DNA from: CAVRJC01 sp963721435
Lineage (GTDB): Bacteria; Actinomycetota; Acidimicrobiia; IMCC26256; DASPTH01
Assembly (NCBI GenBank): GCA_963721435.1
Contig: CAVRJC010000008.1
Coordinates: 128,428 to 192,427, forward strand
Direction of reading: 5' to 3'
DNA length: 64,000 nt
The position numbers and the translations under genes are program-made. Every line of letters starts with the position of its first letter. The stretch's first letter is position 1. The notes under the pieces were generated by a model. It did not search any database. It saw only the letters and a program-made list of their open reading frames with translations, and was not told the origin of the DNA. Positions 51,208 through 59,009 of this stretch are shown piece after piece.

Positions 51208-51244
51208 CCAGATCAGTGTTCTGGCAAGTGTAGAGCAGTGTTCT
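51208..51244. promoter_or_regulatory. Candidate regulator site upstream of the oxidoreductase operon
   Basis: CAGTGTTCT occurs twice (51214-51222 and 51236-51244; period 22 bases). The first copy lies inside the palindrome CCAGA-TCAGTGT-TCTGG (51208-51224). The unit lies 43-79 bases upstream of the gamma start. The spacing of two helical turns suggests two bound dimers, possibly of the nearby TetR protein. Confidence 0.45.
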
Positions 51245-51256
51245 TCCCGGTGGGGG

Positions 51257-52729
51257 CTACGAGGAAAGCTGCTCGACGAGGAGCATGCGGCGAACCTGCC
51301 CGGTGGACACCGTGCGGGGGATCTCGTCGACCACCGCGACCCGCCGCGGGTGCTTGTAGCTGGAGAGCCTGCCGTCGCAGTGGGCCCGCAGCTCGTCGAC
51401 CGTCGGTGCGCTCTCCCCCGGCGCGAGCACCAAGACCGCGCAGATCACCTCGCCCCACTGCGGGTCGGGCATCCCCACGACCGCGAGGTCGGCGATCGCC
51501 GCGTGGTTCGCGAGCACCGTCTCGACCTCACCCGGCGTGACCGACTCCCCGCCGGTGCGGATGATGTCGCGCGCGCGGCCCGCGATCCTCAGGTAGCCCT
51601 CGTCGTCGAGCTCCGCGAGGTCACCCATGTGGTACCAGCCGTCGACCATGACTTCGGCGGTGGCCTCGGGAAGGCCGAAGTAGCCCTCGAACAGGAGCGG
51701 CCCCCGCACGCAGATCTCGCCCTCGGGCGAGAGCTGCACCTCCGCGAAGGGAGCCGGCATGCCGACACTGCCCGGCTTGCGATGAATGTCGACGTGCTCG
51801 AGCGCGGCGACCGGCCCGCCTTCCGTGGAGCCGTAGAACACCCGCAACGTCGCCGAGGGCACCGCCGCCTCGATGGCCTCCAGCAGCTCGATCGGGGTGG
51901 CCGACGTTCCGGTGTCGGCGAACCGCACGGTCGACAGGTCACGGCCGGCACCCTCGGGTGAGTCGACGTGGTCGAGCACACGCCGCCAGATCGCGGGGAT
52001 GGCGTTGAGGCGCGTGGCCCCGAAGCGCTCGATCGCGTCGCAGATCGCCACCGCGTCGGTGGGCGTGAACACCACGTTGTCGCGCGCCTGCCACTGCTGG
52101 AGCGCGATCGTCCACGCCCCCATGTGGAACAGCGGGTACGGGCAGACGGCCGCACCGCGAGGCTCCGGGAGCACACCCGGGTGCGTGCGGAGGAAGTTGA
52201 CGCGGTGCGAGAGCACGACACCCTTCGGGACGCCGGTGCTCCCACTGGTGAAGAACACGACGTGGGCGTCGCGTTCGGTGAGGTCGGGATCGACGTAATC
52301 GGCGTCGTCGGCGTCGAAGGCCGCGAGGTCGACGAGGGTGGCGAGCGCGCAGCCTGCGGCCGCGGCGACGTCGGCACCAGCAGCCGCGTGCGCCTCGTCG
52401 ACCACGAGCAATGCGGGCTGCGCGGAGCGCACGACCGGGGCAGCTTCGTCGGCGCTCCAGGTGTTGTTGATCGGTGCGAACGCGGCGCCGAGCTTGGCGA
52501 GCGCGACGAAGAGCGTCATCACCTCGAGGTGCGTGCCGCTCCAGATGACGACGCGGTCGCCACGCGTCACTCCGACGGCGCCGACCGCGCGCGCCATGCG
52601 GTTCGCGGCGCGATCGAGCTGGCGGAACGTGAGCGACTGCTCGCCCACCACCGCCGCCAGGCGGTCGGGAACGGCGCGTCCCGCGTTGCGGAACACATCG
52701 CCGATCAAGAGGTCCGTCGTCACCCGCAT
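51257..52729 (-). CDS. Acyl/aryl-CoA synthetase (AMP-dependent ligase)
   Basis: 490 residues. Phosphate loop FFTSGSTGVPKGVVLSH, motif YGSTEGGPVAALEH, WYHMGDLAELDDEGY, and RDIIRTGGESVTPGEVE. Near the C-terminus RRVAVVDEIPRTVSTGQVRR has Gln-Val where the adenylation Lys (usually GKVxR) is expected. That Lys-to-Gln change may lower or alter adenylation activity, unless it is a sequence error. ATG 52729 follows AGGAACGGGGG. It is divergent from a TetR gene and followed by the oxidoreductase operon 91 bases on. Confidence 0.88.
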   Translation of the reverse strand: MRVTTDLLIGDVFRNAGRAVPDRLAAVVGEQSLTFRQLDRAANRMARAVGAVGVTRGDRVVIWSGTHLEVMTLFVALAKLGAAFAPINNTWSADEAAPVVRSAQPALLVVDEAHAAAGADVAAAAGCALATLVDLAAFDADDADYVDPDLTERDAHVVFFTSGSTGVPKGVVLSHRVNFLRTHPGVLPEPRGAAVCPYPLFHMGAWTIALQQWQARDNVVFTPTDAVAICDAIERFGATRLNAIPAIWRRVLDHVDSPEGAGRDLSTVRFADTGTSATPIELLEAIEAAVPSATLRVFYGSTEGGPVAALEHVDIHRKPGSVGMPAPFAEVQLSPEGEICVRGPLLFEGYFGLPEATAEVMVDGWYHMGDLAELDDEGYLRIAGRARDIIRTGGESVTPGEVETVLANHAAIADLAVVGMPDPQWGEVICAVLVLAPGESAPTVDELRAHCDGRLSSYKHPRRVAVVDEIPRTVSTGQVRRMLLVEQLSS

Positions 52730-52844
52730 CCCCCGTTCCTTGCTTTGCGAGAGCAGTGATCTTAGATTGTCAGAACGGTGCTTGCGCTCGCCGAAGCGGT
52801 CGGCGGGACCGAGCGTCGTCGGGCTCCGGAGCGCTCGACCCACC

Positions 52845-53474
52845 ATGACCGATCTCACCGACACCCTCGCGCAACGAGCTGTCGAGCGCTCGGTCGGCGA
52901 CCTCCGCGCCGAGTACGCGGAGCAGATCGGCCGGGTGCTCGAGGCCACCTACGACCTCATCGAGCGGTCGGGCAACGTCGACCCGTCGCTGCGGGAGATC
53001 CTCCGGGAGACCGGCCTCTCGACCCAGGCCTTCTACCGCTACTTCCAGTCGAAGGACGAGCTGTTCCTCCTCCTACTCGACGACGGCCGCCGCCGGATCC
53101 TCGGCTACCTCGAGCACCGCATGCAGCGGGCGTCCACGCCGGAGGATCGTGTGCGGGCCTGGATCGAAGGCGTGCTGGCGCAGGCCGCCAACGAGCGGGC
53201 GGCGTCGCGCACGCGGCCGTTCGTCGCCAACCAGGAACGGCTCGCCGAAGCGTTCCCCGCCGAGCAGCAGGCCTCCGTCGATCTGCTCATCGACCAGCTC
53301 GCGGCCGAGATCGCGGTGCTCGCGCCGGCGACCGACGCGCGCCGCGACTCGGTCGCGATCTACCGGCTCGCGTTCGCGACGCTGCAACACCACCTCGTGC
53401 ACGGAACCCGACCGAACGCCCGCGAGACCGACCACGTGGTCGGCTTCTGCCTGCGCGGCGTCGGCGTCGGCTGA
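52845..53474 (+). CDS. TetR/AcrR-family transcriptional regulator
   Basis: 209 residues. Helix-turn-helix SLREILRETGLSTQAFYRYF, then QSKDELFLLLLDDGRRR. The rest is a helical ligand domain (RPFVANQERLAEAFPAEQQA). It is divergent from the CoA ligase with 115 bases between starts, and followed 14 bases later by a cupin gene. It probably represses the ligase and perhaps the oxidoreductase operon, with an acyl-CoA as inducer. Confidence 0.9.
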   Translation: MTDLTDTLAQRAVERSVGDLRAEYAEQIGRVLEATYDLIERSGNVDPSLREILRETGLSTQAFYRYFQSKDELFLLLLDDGRRRILGYLEHRMQRASTPEDRVRAWIEGVLAQAANERAASRTRPFVANQERLAEAFPAEQQASVDLLIDQLAAEIAVLAPATDARRDSVAIYRLAFATLQHHLVHGTRPNARETDHVVGFCLRGVGVG

Positions 53475-53488
53475 CGAAAGGAATCGCC

Positions 53489-53812
53489 ATGGCAATCGAA
53501 AAGCGAGTGCTGGGCCCGATGGGCGACAAGGTGATCTTCGAGAACGACCGCGTCCGGATCTGGGAGCTGGTCATCCCACCGGGCGGCGACAGCAACTGCC
53601 ATGTCCACGATCTCGACTACGTGCTCGTGCAGCTCGGTGGCGACCGCGTGGCCGCAGTGCCCGAGCCCGACACCATGAGCCCGTACAACCAGTACATGGA
53701 AGCGGACGTCGTGCCCGGGCAGGTGATCTACATCGAGCGTGGGGGTGTCGAGGTCGCCCGCAACGTCGGCGAGGTCCCCTACTCCGAGATCATCATCGAG
53801 CTCAAAGACTGA
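53489..53812 (+). CDS. Small cupin-like protein
   Basis: 107 residues, single cupin barrel: IWELVIPPGGDSNCHVHDLD, then YVLVQLGGDRVAAVPEPD, ending PYSEIIIELKD. Only part of the metal-binding His set is visible (HVHD). It is unlike the three other cupins in the window and closer to stand-alone binding cupins. ATG 53489 follows AAAGGA. Co-transcribed with the TetR gene. Confidence 0.8.
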   Translation: MAIEKRVLGPMGDKVIFENDRVRIWELVIPPGGDSNCHVHDLDYVLVQLGGDRVAAVPEPDTMSPYNQYMEADVVPGQVIYIERGGVEVARNVGEVPYSEIIIELKD

Positions 53813-53824
53813 AAGGGCCGGGGT

Positions 53825-54514
53825 TCAGCCGCCGAAGTCGACGGCGACCCAGAGCTGGCCCTTGTCGTCGTAGGCGTAGCCCACGCCGGCAGCCGAGAAC
53901 GCGCCGTTGAGGATGTTGGCGCGGTGACCGGGCGAGTTCATCCACGCCGCTTCCATCTGGGCGACGCTCATGCCCGCCGGCCCGACGAGGATGTTCTCGC
54001 CCATCGTCTGGAACGACGTCTGGCCGATGAGAGCGTTGAGGTTGTTGTGGGTGAGCGAGTTGTTCGCGGCCATCCAGTTCGCCCATCCCTGCGCCATCCC
54101 GCCGAGCTGGCCGTTCCAGCAGAGGCCGCCGCCGCGATCCGCGTTCATGGCCGCGAGCACGCCACCGGGAATGCCTCCCGGGTTCCCGCCGCACGACGGC
54201 GGAGGCGGTGCGGGCTCCGGAGCGGGCTCGGGTGCCGGTTGCTGTTGCTGTTGCTGCGGCGCCGGAGCGGCCCGCGGCGCGGGCGCGGGCGCGGGCGCCG
54301 GCTCGGGCTCGGGCGGCAGCGTGGTCGTGGTCGTGGTCGTCGACGTGGTCGTGGTCGAGGTGGTCGACGTCGACGTGGTCGTCGACTCCTTGTGCAGCGC
54401 AGCGACCGTCGCCGTCGAATCGTCACGGCTGAACACGACTGCGCCGGCCGACGCCGCGCCGATCGCGAGCACCAGTCCTGCTCCAACCAATGTGTTCCGG
54501 GTAATGAAGCGCAT
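53825..54514 (-). CDS. Secreted CAP/SCP-domain protein
   Basis: 229 residues. N-terminal hydrophobic segment (NTLVGAGLVLAIGAASAGAV) as signal or anchor, a poly-Thr/Ser and Pro/Gln-rich linker (about 44-105), and a C-terminal CAP domain with its two His and Glu (SLTHNNL, MGENIL, NSPGHRANIL). The domain is complete, ending VGYAYDDKGQLWVAVDFG. Exported proteins of this kind act at the cell wall, but their enzymatic role is unsettled. The ribosome site lies in a hairpin. Confidence 0.9.
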   Translation of the reverse strand: MRFITRNTLVGAGLVLAIGAASAGAVVFSRDDSTATVAALHKESTTTSTSTTSTTTTSTTTTTTTLPPEPEPAPAPAPAPRAAPAPQQQQQQPAPEPAPEPAPPPPSCGGNPGGIPGGVLAAMNADRGGGLCWNGQLGGMAQGWANWMAANNSLTHNNLNALIGQTSFQTMGENILVGPAGMSVAQMEAAWMNSPGHRANILNGAFSAAGVGYAYDDKGQLWVAVDFGG

Positions 54515-54515
54515 G

Positions 54516-54554
54516 GATCCCTCAGGTTCGCGTGACTTCGCTCACAGAGGGATC
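54516..54554 (-). promoter_or_regulatory. Hairpin covering the ribosome site of the CAP gene
   Basis: GATCCCTC and GAGGGATC form perfect 8-base arms. In the mRNA the downstream arm contains the GAGGG ribosome site, 5 bases before ATG 54514. Pairing would block translation, so an RNA switch or thermosensor is possible. I could not fit the c-di-AMP (ydaO) consensus known upstream of actinobacterial cell-wall hydrolases. Confidence 0.5.
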
Positions 54555-54612
54555 GGCGAGGCCGTGAAGCTCCTTGAGGGAAAGCGCTCGATGGAAGCGC
54601 GCCGCGAAAGGC

Positions 54613-55524
54613 TCAGAAGGTGAGCACGGGGGCGAGCGCACGCAACTGATCCATCGGCACCGTGCGCATGGCGTCACCGAGCGCCTGGATCACCACGTGG
54701 TCGGCGCCCGCGTCGAGATGGGCGGCGACCCTGGCACGCACGGTGGCCTCGTCGCCGCCGGCCACCAGCGCGTCGCAGAGCCGCTCGCTGCCGCCGTCGG
54801 CGAAGTCTGTGTCGTCGTAACCCAGGCGCACCCAGTTGTTGCGATAGTTCTCCAACCGAAGATAGATGGACAGATGGGCGCGCGCGCGTTCGAGCACGAC
54901 GGCGCGGTCGGTGCCGAGCACCACCGCCTGCTCGGGCACGAGCACCTTCCCCGCGCCGAGCACCTCGCGTGCGTGCGCGGTGTGTTCGGGCGTGACCAGA
55001 TACGGGTGCGCGCCGTCGGCACGATCGCGCGCGAGCGCCAGCATGCGATCACCGAGAGCAGCGAGCACGCGCGGTGGGCGCATCACACTCGGATCGTGAC
55101 CCGGCAGCGCGACGTCCATGCCGTCGAGGTAGTCGCGCATCACCGAGATCGGCTTCGTGTAGGCGTCCGGGAGGAGGGCGTCCACCATGAGTGAATGGCT
55201 CACGCCGACGCCGAGCAGGAAGCGCGCGGGGAACGCGTCGACGAGTGCGCGCGTCGTCGCCGTCATCGTCAAGGGGTGACGGAGCCAGAGGTTGGCGATC
55301 CCCGTACCCGCAACCAGGTTGGTGGTCGCCGCCAGCACGAGCGCGGACCTGACGAACGGCTCGCCCGCGGGCGACTCGGGGAACCACACGCTTCCGTAGC
55401 CCAGGTGCTCGATCTCGGTCGCGACGTCGGCGAGCGCGTCGTTCCGCATCCCGCCGAAACCGGCGGCCCAGACACCCACCGGCCCGAGGTCGGCAACCGG
55501 GCTCGCGTCGGAAAACTCGATCAT
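54613..55524 (-). CDS. LLM-class F420-dependent oxidoreductase (TIGR03620-like)
   Basis: 303 residues. N-terminal VGVWAAGFGGMRNDALADVA, HLGYGSVWFPESPAGEPFV, GTGIANLWLRHPLTMTATTR and the later DRADGAHPYLVTPEHTAHAR match the actinobacterial F420-dependent subgroup. Last gene of the TetR / aldolase / Mct-like / HTD2-like operon, 4 bases after the preceding stop. It may act on the same small acid, or be an unrelated passenger. Confidence 0.88.
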   Translation of the reverse strand: MIEFSDASPVADLGPVGVWAAGFGGMRNDALADVATEIEHLGYGSVWFPESPAGEPFVRSALVLAATTNLVAGTGIANLWLRHPLTMTATTRALVDAFPARFLLGVGVSHSLMVDALLPDAYTKPISVMRDYLDGMDVALPGHDPSVMRPPRVLAALGDRMLALARDRADGAHPYLVTPEHTAHAREVLGAGKVLVPEQAVVLGTDRAVVLERARAHLSIYLRLENYRNNWVRLGYDDTDFADGGSERLCDALVAGGDEATVRARVAAHLDAGADHVVIQALGDAMRTVPMDQLRALAPVLTF

Positions 55525-55528
55525 GGGC

Positions 55529-56362
55529 TCAGCTCAGCTCCGCGTCGAGGGTCATCGCGACTGCGTGGTCGCTGCGAATCGCCGCCATGCGCGCGTGGTC
55601 GTGCTCGGTCGTGCCGGTGAGCCACACGCGACGGTCGACGAACAACGGTGCGCTGGCGCGGAACGACAGCGTGCGGATCGCGCGCCCGGCGCGGCGCTCG
55701 GCCATGCGCGCGAGCAGGATCGCGGTGAGCGGGCCCTGCACGACCAGGTCCGGGTACTCCTCGACGCCGGTCGCGTAGGGCCGGTCGTAATGGATGCGGT
55801 GCGCGTTGTAGGTGACGGCCGAGAACCGGAAGAGCAATGCAGGATCAGGAATGACCGACTCGACCCACTCGGCCTCGGGGGGATCATCGTGCTCGTCACC
55901 CGGCGTGGGCGTGCGCGACGGCGCGCGCAACAGGAAGTCCTTCTCCTCGGTGAGGCACAACCGCCCGCCCTGGCTGATCTCGTGACCGACGGTGACGACC
56001 CAGAACCTGCCCGTCGACCCGTCCTTCAAGGCCGCCGACCGCACCGCGCTGACTCGCTCGGCGCGCGTCCCGATCTCGAGCGGCGCGAGCATCTGCACCC
56101 GACCGGCACCGAACATCCGGCGGGGGAAGTCGGCCATCTCGGGGCGCCGGTGCAGGTGGCCGTCGGGCCCGAGCTCGGCGGTCGGCTCGGTCGGCAGGAA
56201 GAACGCCCAGTGCCACAGCACCGGCAGCACTCCGGCGTCGAGCACGCCGCCCGCGTCGGCGTCGAGGCACGCGGCGACCCGCACCACGTGCTCGGCGTCG
56301 AGGTCCGACACTGCGAACGGCTCGAAGCCGGTGTCCTCGAGCAGCGGCTGGTTGTCGCTCAT
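55529..56362 (-). CDS. HTD2-type acyl-CoA hydratase; possible mesaconyl-C4-CoA (3-methylfumaryl-CoA) hydratase
   Basis: 277 residues, double hot-dog of the HTD2/FAS1-like dehydratase type: VLPVLWHWAFFLPTEPTAEL and RRMFGAGRVQMLAPLEIG in the first half. The hydratase motif LFRFSAVTYNAHRIHYD is in the second, followed by VVQGPLTAILLA. In Chloroflexus the 3-methylfumaryl-CoA hydratase (Meh) is of this type, and the neighbouring gene here resembles its pathway partner Mct. Itaconyl-CoA hydratase is a close alternative. Seven bases separate it from the Mct-like gene. Confidence 0.75.
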   Translation of the reverse strand: MSDNQPLLEDTGFEPFAVSDLDAEHVVRVAACLDADAGGVLDAGVLPVLWHWAFFLPTEPTAELGPDGHLHRRPEMADFPRRMFGAGRVQMLAPLEIGTRAERVSAVRSAALKDGSTGRFWVVTVGHEISQGGRLCLTEEKDFLLRAPSRTPTPGDEHDDPPEAEWVESVIPDPALLFRFSAVTYNAHRIHYDRPYATGVEEYPDLVVQGPLTAILLARMAERRAGRAIRTLSFRASAPLFVDRRVWLTGTTEHDHARMAAIRSDHAVAMTLDAELS

Positions 56363-56369
56363 CGTGAGG

Positions 56370-57587
56370 TCATGAGTCCGCGCTCGCGACGAGGCCGTCG
56401 TCGTGCAGGCGGCCGATCTCGGCCGGCGACAGGCCGAGGACGTCGGCGAGCACCTCGTCGGTGTGGGTCCCCAGCAGGGGCGCGCTCGCGGGCGGCACCG
56501 GCGGCGCGTCGGGGATCCGGATCGGCGACGCCGGCGTGAGGAGCGCACCGATGCCCGGATGGTCGACGGTGCCGAACACCGGGTTCTTCGTCGACGCGCG
56601 CCAGTCTTCGTCGAGGATCTGCGTGAACGTCTGGTACGGGCCCCAGCACACGCCGCGCGCGTCGAGCTCGGTGCGGATCGTGTCGAGCGTGCGCGCCGCG
56701 AACCACGGCGCGAGCAATGCCGCGATCGCGTCGCGGCAGCGATAGCGCTCGCCCTCGAGCGTGAAGTCGGCGCCGAACGCGTGCTCCATCGCCGGGAGAT
56801 GCTCGGCGACGCCCGTCGCCTCGACCAGCGCCTGCCACTGGTTGAGGCTGATGGCGACGACCATCACACGCCGGCCGTCGCTCGTCGCGAAGTCGCGACC
56901 GAACGCGCCGTACATGTCGTTGCCCAGCGGCGGGCGGTTCTCGTGCATCGCCTGCGCCTGCCCGAGGAAGCCGAGGTTCGCGACCATCGTGAACGCGACG
57001 TCGGCCAACGAGATCTTGACCAGCTCCCCGACACCGCTCTCACGACGCTGCCGCTCGGCGGCCAGCATCGCGATCACCGCGTTCAGACCGGTCGCGATGT
57101 CCCACGCCGGCAACGCGTTGTTCAACGGCAGCGACGATCCCACCGTCCCCGTCGCGAGCGCGATCCCCGACGCGGCGTTCACTGTGTAGTCGACCGCGGT
57201 CGACTCGTCCGGGTTCCCGACGATGTTCACGTACACGAGATCTGAGCGGCGCGCCCGCAACACCGCGTCCGCGAGCCAGCCCGACTCGGGGAAGTTCGAC
57301 AGGAACAGGCCCGCGTTCACACCGGGCGCGGTGATCAACTCGGTCGCGAGCTCACGTCCCTCCTTGCGGGAGAGGTCGAGCGCGATCGAGCGCTTTCCCT
57401 TGTTCAACCCGGCCCAGTAGAGGCTGACGTCGTCGTCGACGATGGGCCAGCGCTTGTAGTCGAGCCCGCCACCGATGCGGTCGAATCGGATCACGTCGGC
57501 ACCCAGCTGCGCGAGCGTCAACCCACCCAGCGGCGCCGCGACGAACGCCGAGCCCTCGACGACCCGCATCCCCGACAGCAACGCCAC
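56370..57587 (-). CDS. mct: CaiB/BaiF-type protein resembling mesaconyl-CoA C1-C4 CoA transferase
   Basis: 405 residues, family III CoA-transferase with nucleophile Asp in LPAWDIATGLN. Long stretches agree, from memory, with Chloroflexus Mct (2-methylfumaryl-CoA isomerase, EC 5.4.1.3): GMRVVEGSAFVAAPLGG, TLAQLGADVIRFD, GGGLDYKRWP and WAGLNKGKRSIALDL, plus the FPESGWLADAVLRARRSDL region. Mct moves CoA within mesaconate from C1 to C4. It starts at GTG 57587 with a TAGGTT box 6 bases upstream. A database comparison against other CaiB proteins is needed to be sure. Confidence 0.72.
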   Translation of the reverse strand: MALLSGMRVVEGSAFVAAPLGGLTLAQLGADVIRFDRIGGGLDYKRWPIVDDDVSLYWAGLNKGKRSIALDLSRKEGRELATELITAPGVNAGLFLSNFPESGWLADAVLRARRSDLVYVNIVGNPDESTAVDYTVNAASGIALATGTVGSSLPLNNALPAWDIATGLNAVIAMLAAERQRRESGVGELVKISLADVAFTMVANLGFLGQAQAMHENRPPLGNDMYGAFGRDFATSDGRRVMVVAISLNQWQALVEATGVAEHLPAMEHAFGADFTLEGERYRCRDAIAALLAPWFAARTLDTIRTELDARGVCWGPYQTFTQILDEDWRASTKNPVFGTVDHPGIGALLTPASPIRIPDAPPVPPASAPLLGTHTDEVLADVLGLSPAEIGRLHDDGLVASADS

Positions 57588-57593
57588 GCAGCG

Positions 57594-57599
57594 AACCTA
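57594..57599 (-). promoter_or_regulatory. Probable internal -10 box of Mct-like gene
   Basis: TAGGTT on the minus strand, 6 bases before GTG 57587. It would allow the CoA-transferase to be transcribed separately from the aldolase-like gene upstream. Confidence 0.35.
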
Positions 57600-57624
57600 G
57601 CGGTGCCGGATGCCCGCAGGACAG

Positions 57625-58320
57625 TCAGTCGAGCCAGGTGAAGAGGTCGGGGTCGGACCGGCGGAGGCGCGCGACGTTCGCCTGCCACATGTTGGGCAGG
57701 AAGAACTTCTGGTACATGTTCCGGCCGCCGAGCACTTCGTCTTCGAGGATCTCGGTGCCGCCCATGGCCGAGCACTCGAGGTGGTAGCGCGCCGACTGCT
57801 CGAGCATCACTGCCTCGATGGTCGCGTTCTCGACCGAGTCGGACGCGACGATCGCGCCGTGGTTCTTGATGAACACGACGCGGTTGTCGCCGAGCGCGTC
57901 GGCGACGTCGACGTGCGGGCGATGGCCGTCGTCGAAGTACATGGCCTGGTCCTGGTAGAAGAGGACGGCGCCGACGTTGTACATGCCGACGATCTGCTGC
58001 AACGACGACAGCACCGACACGTAGTGGGAGTGCACATGCACGATCCCGTTGACGTCGGGGCGCAGCTGATAGATCCGCGCGTGGAAGTTCACCGCGGGCG
58101 AGAAGTTCATCTCTCCCTCGCGCGGCTCGAGGTCGAAGCCGAGCTTCACGACCGAGTCCGGCGTGGTCTGGTCGAAGTACTCGAAGCCGGTGACCCAGAA
58201 CGCGTCTTCGCCGTCGGCCGCGCGGGAGCTCACGTGGCCACCGATGTTGCTGTCGCAGCCTTCGCGGTAGAGGATCCGCCGAGCCGCGGCGATCGTGAAG
58301 CGAACGTCACACTCGTCCAT
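57625..58320 (-). CDS. Class II aldolase/adducin-family protein
   Basis: 231 residues. Zinc-site His residues in GIVHVHSHYVSV and IKNHGAIVAS are kept, as is the N-terminal SNIGGHVSSRA. The segment before the first zinc His pair reads SPAVNFHARIYQLRP. The Glu used as catalytic acid in L-fuculose-phosphate aldolase (SSEWRFH) is absent there, so classical aldolase chemistry is doubtful. Decarboxylase, epimerase or other C-C cleavage is possible. First enzyme gene after the TetR gene (29-base gap). Confidence 0.85.
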   Translation of the reverse strand: MDECDVRFTIAAARRILYREGCDSNIGGHVSSRAADGEDAFWVTGFEYFDQTTPDSVVKLGFDLEPREGEMNFSPAVNFHARIYQLRPDVNGIVHVHSHYVSVLSSLQQIVGMYNVGAVLFYQDQAMYFDDGHRPHVDVADALGDNRVVFIKNHGAIVASDSVENATIEAVMLEQSARYHLECSAMGGTEILEDEVLGGRNMYQKFFLPNMWQANVARLRRSDPDLFTWLD

Positions 58321-58327
58321 GCCGCGC

Positions 58328-58333
58328 ACGGTA
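58328..58333 (-). promoter_or_regulatory. Probable -10 box of aldolase-like gene
   Basis: TACCGT on the minus strand, 7 bases before ATG 58320, with no ribosome site. It fits a leaderless start within the 29-base gap after the TetR gene. Confidence 0.4.
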
Positions 58334-58349
58334 CCAGCGCGGGACCGCG

Positions 58350-59009
58350 TCAGGTGCGTGGGCGCGCGCCCAGTCCGTCGAGCAGCATACGGATGCCGGC
58401 CCGGAACTGCTCGTCCTGGGGAAGGTCGAAGCTGCGGAAGTCGTCGTGCACGCTCGGATCGACGCGGTCGGGCGGGATCCAGCTCAACGCCTCCAACGAG
58501 CGGCTCTCGTCGGCCGGGTGCGGGAAGCCGTTCGTGGTGCGGGCGATGAGCAGGCTCCCCTCGAAGTGCGTCATCAGCACACCGAACGCGAGCACGCGGT
58601 CTTGGCCGGTGAACCCGCCTTCGGTGATCAGGAGGATGAGCTCGTTGCTCACGCGCACGAACGCGGGCACGTAACGACCGCGCAGGAGGTCGACCACGTT
58701 GGGGTGCTCGAGGAAGCGCATGCGGACCCCGGCGAGGAGCTCCTCGATCTTCTCGGCCCAGGTACCGACGAGAGGTGGCGCGACCTCCACCTTCTCGAGC
58801 ACGAGCTCGACGACCCAGTCGAGGACTTCCTGACGGTTGCGCGCGTGCCAGTACGGCGCCATGGTCGTGACACCCAGATCTGCGGCGAGCTGCCGCATGC
58901 TGAACGCAGCCGCGCCGCGCTCGTCGATCTGCGCGATCGCGGCGGCGGTGATCGCCTCTTTGGTGACCGTGCCGCGCACCGCGGTCCCCTTGCGCTCGCC
59001 CGTGGCCAT
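58350..59009 (-). CDS. TetR/AcrR-family transcriptional regulator
   Basis: 219 residues. Helix-turn-helix SMRQLAADLGVTTMAPYWHA preceded by GTVTKEAITAAAIAQI, and the C-terminal tetracycline-repressor-like ligand domain (LTMTH-like GVLMTHFEGSLLIART). It starts at ATG 59009 after GGGGA. It is the first gene of the operon with the aldolase-like, Mct-like and hydratase genes, and so probably autoregulates it. The divergent esterase start is about 197 bases away. Confidence 0.88.
   Translation of the reverse strand: MATGERKGTAVRGTVTKEAITAAAIAQIDERGAAAFSMRQLAADLGVTTMAPYWHARNRQEVLDWVVELVLEKVEVAPPLVGTWAEKIEELLAGVRMRFLEHPNVVDLLRGRYVPAFVRVSNELILLITEGGFTGQDRVLAFGVLMTHFEGSLLIARTTNGFPHPADESRSLEALSWIPPDRVDPSVHDDFRSFDLPQDEQFRAGIRMLLDGLGARPRT

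Noticed and set aside
54514..54612. c-di-AMP (ydaO) riboswitch before the CAP gene
   Set aside because: The short leader lacks the conserved core as far as I can align by eye; only the hairpin is reported.
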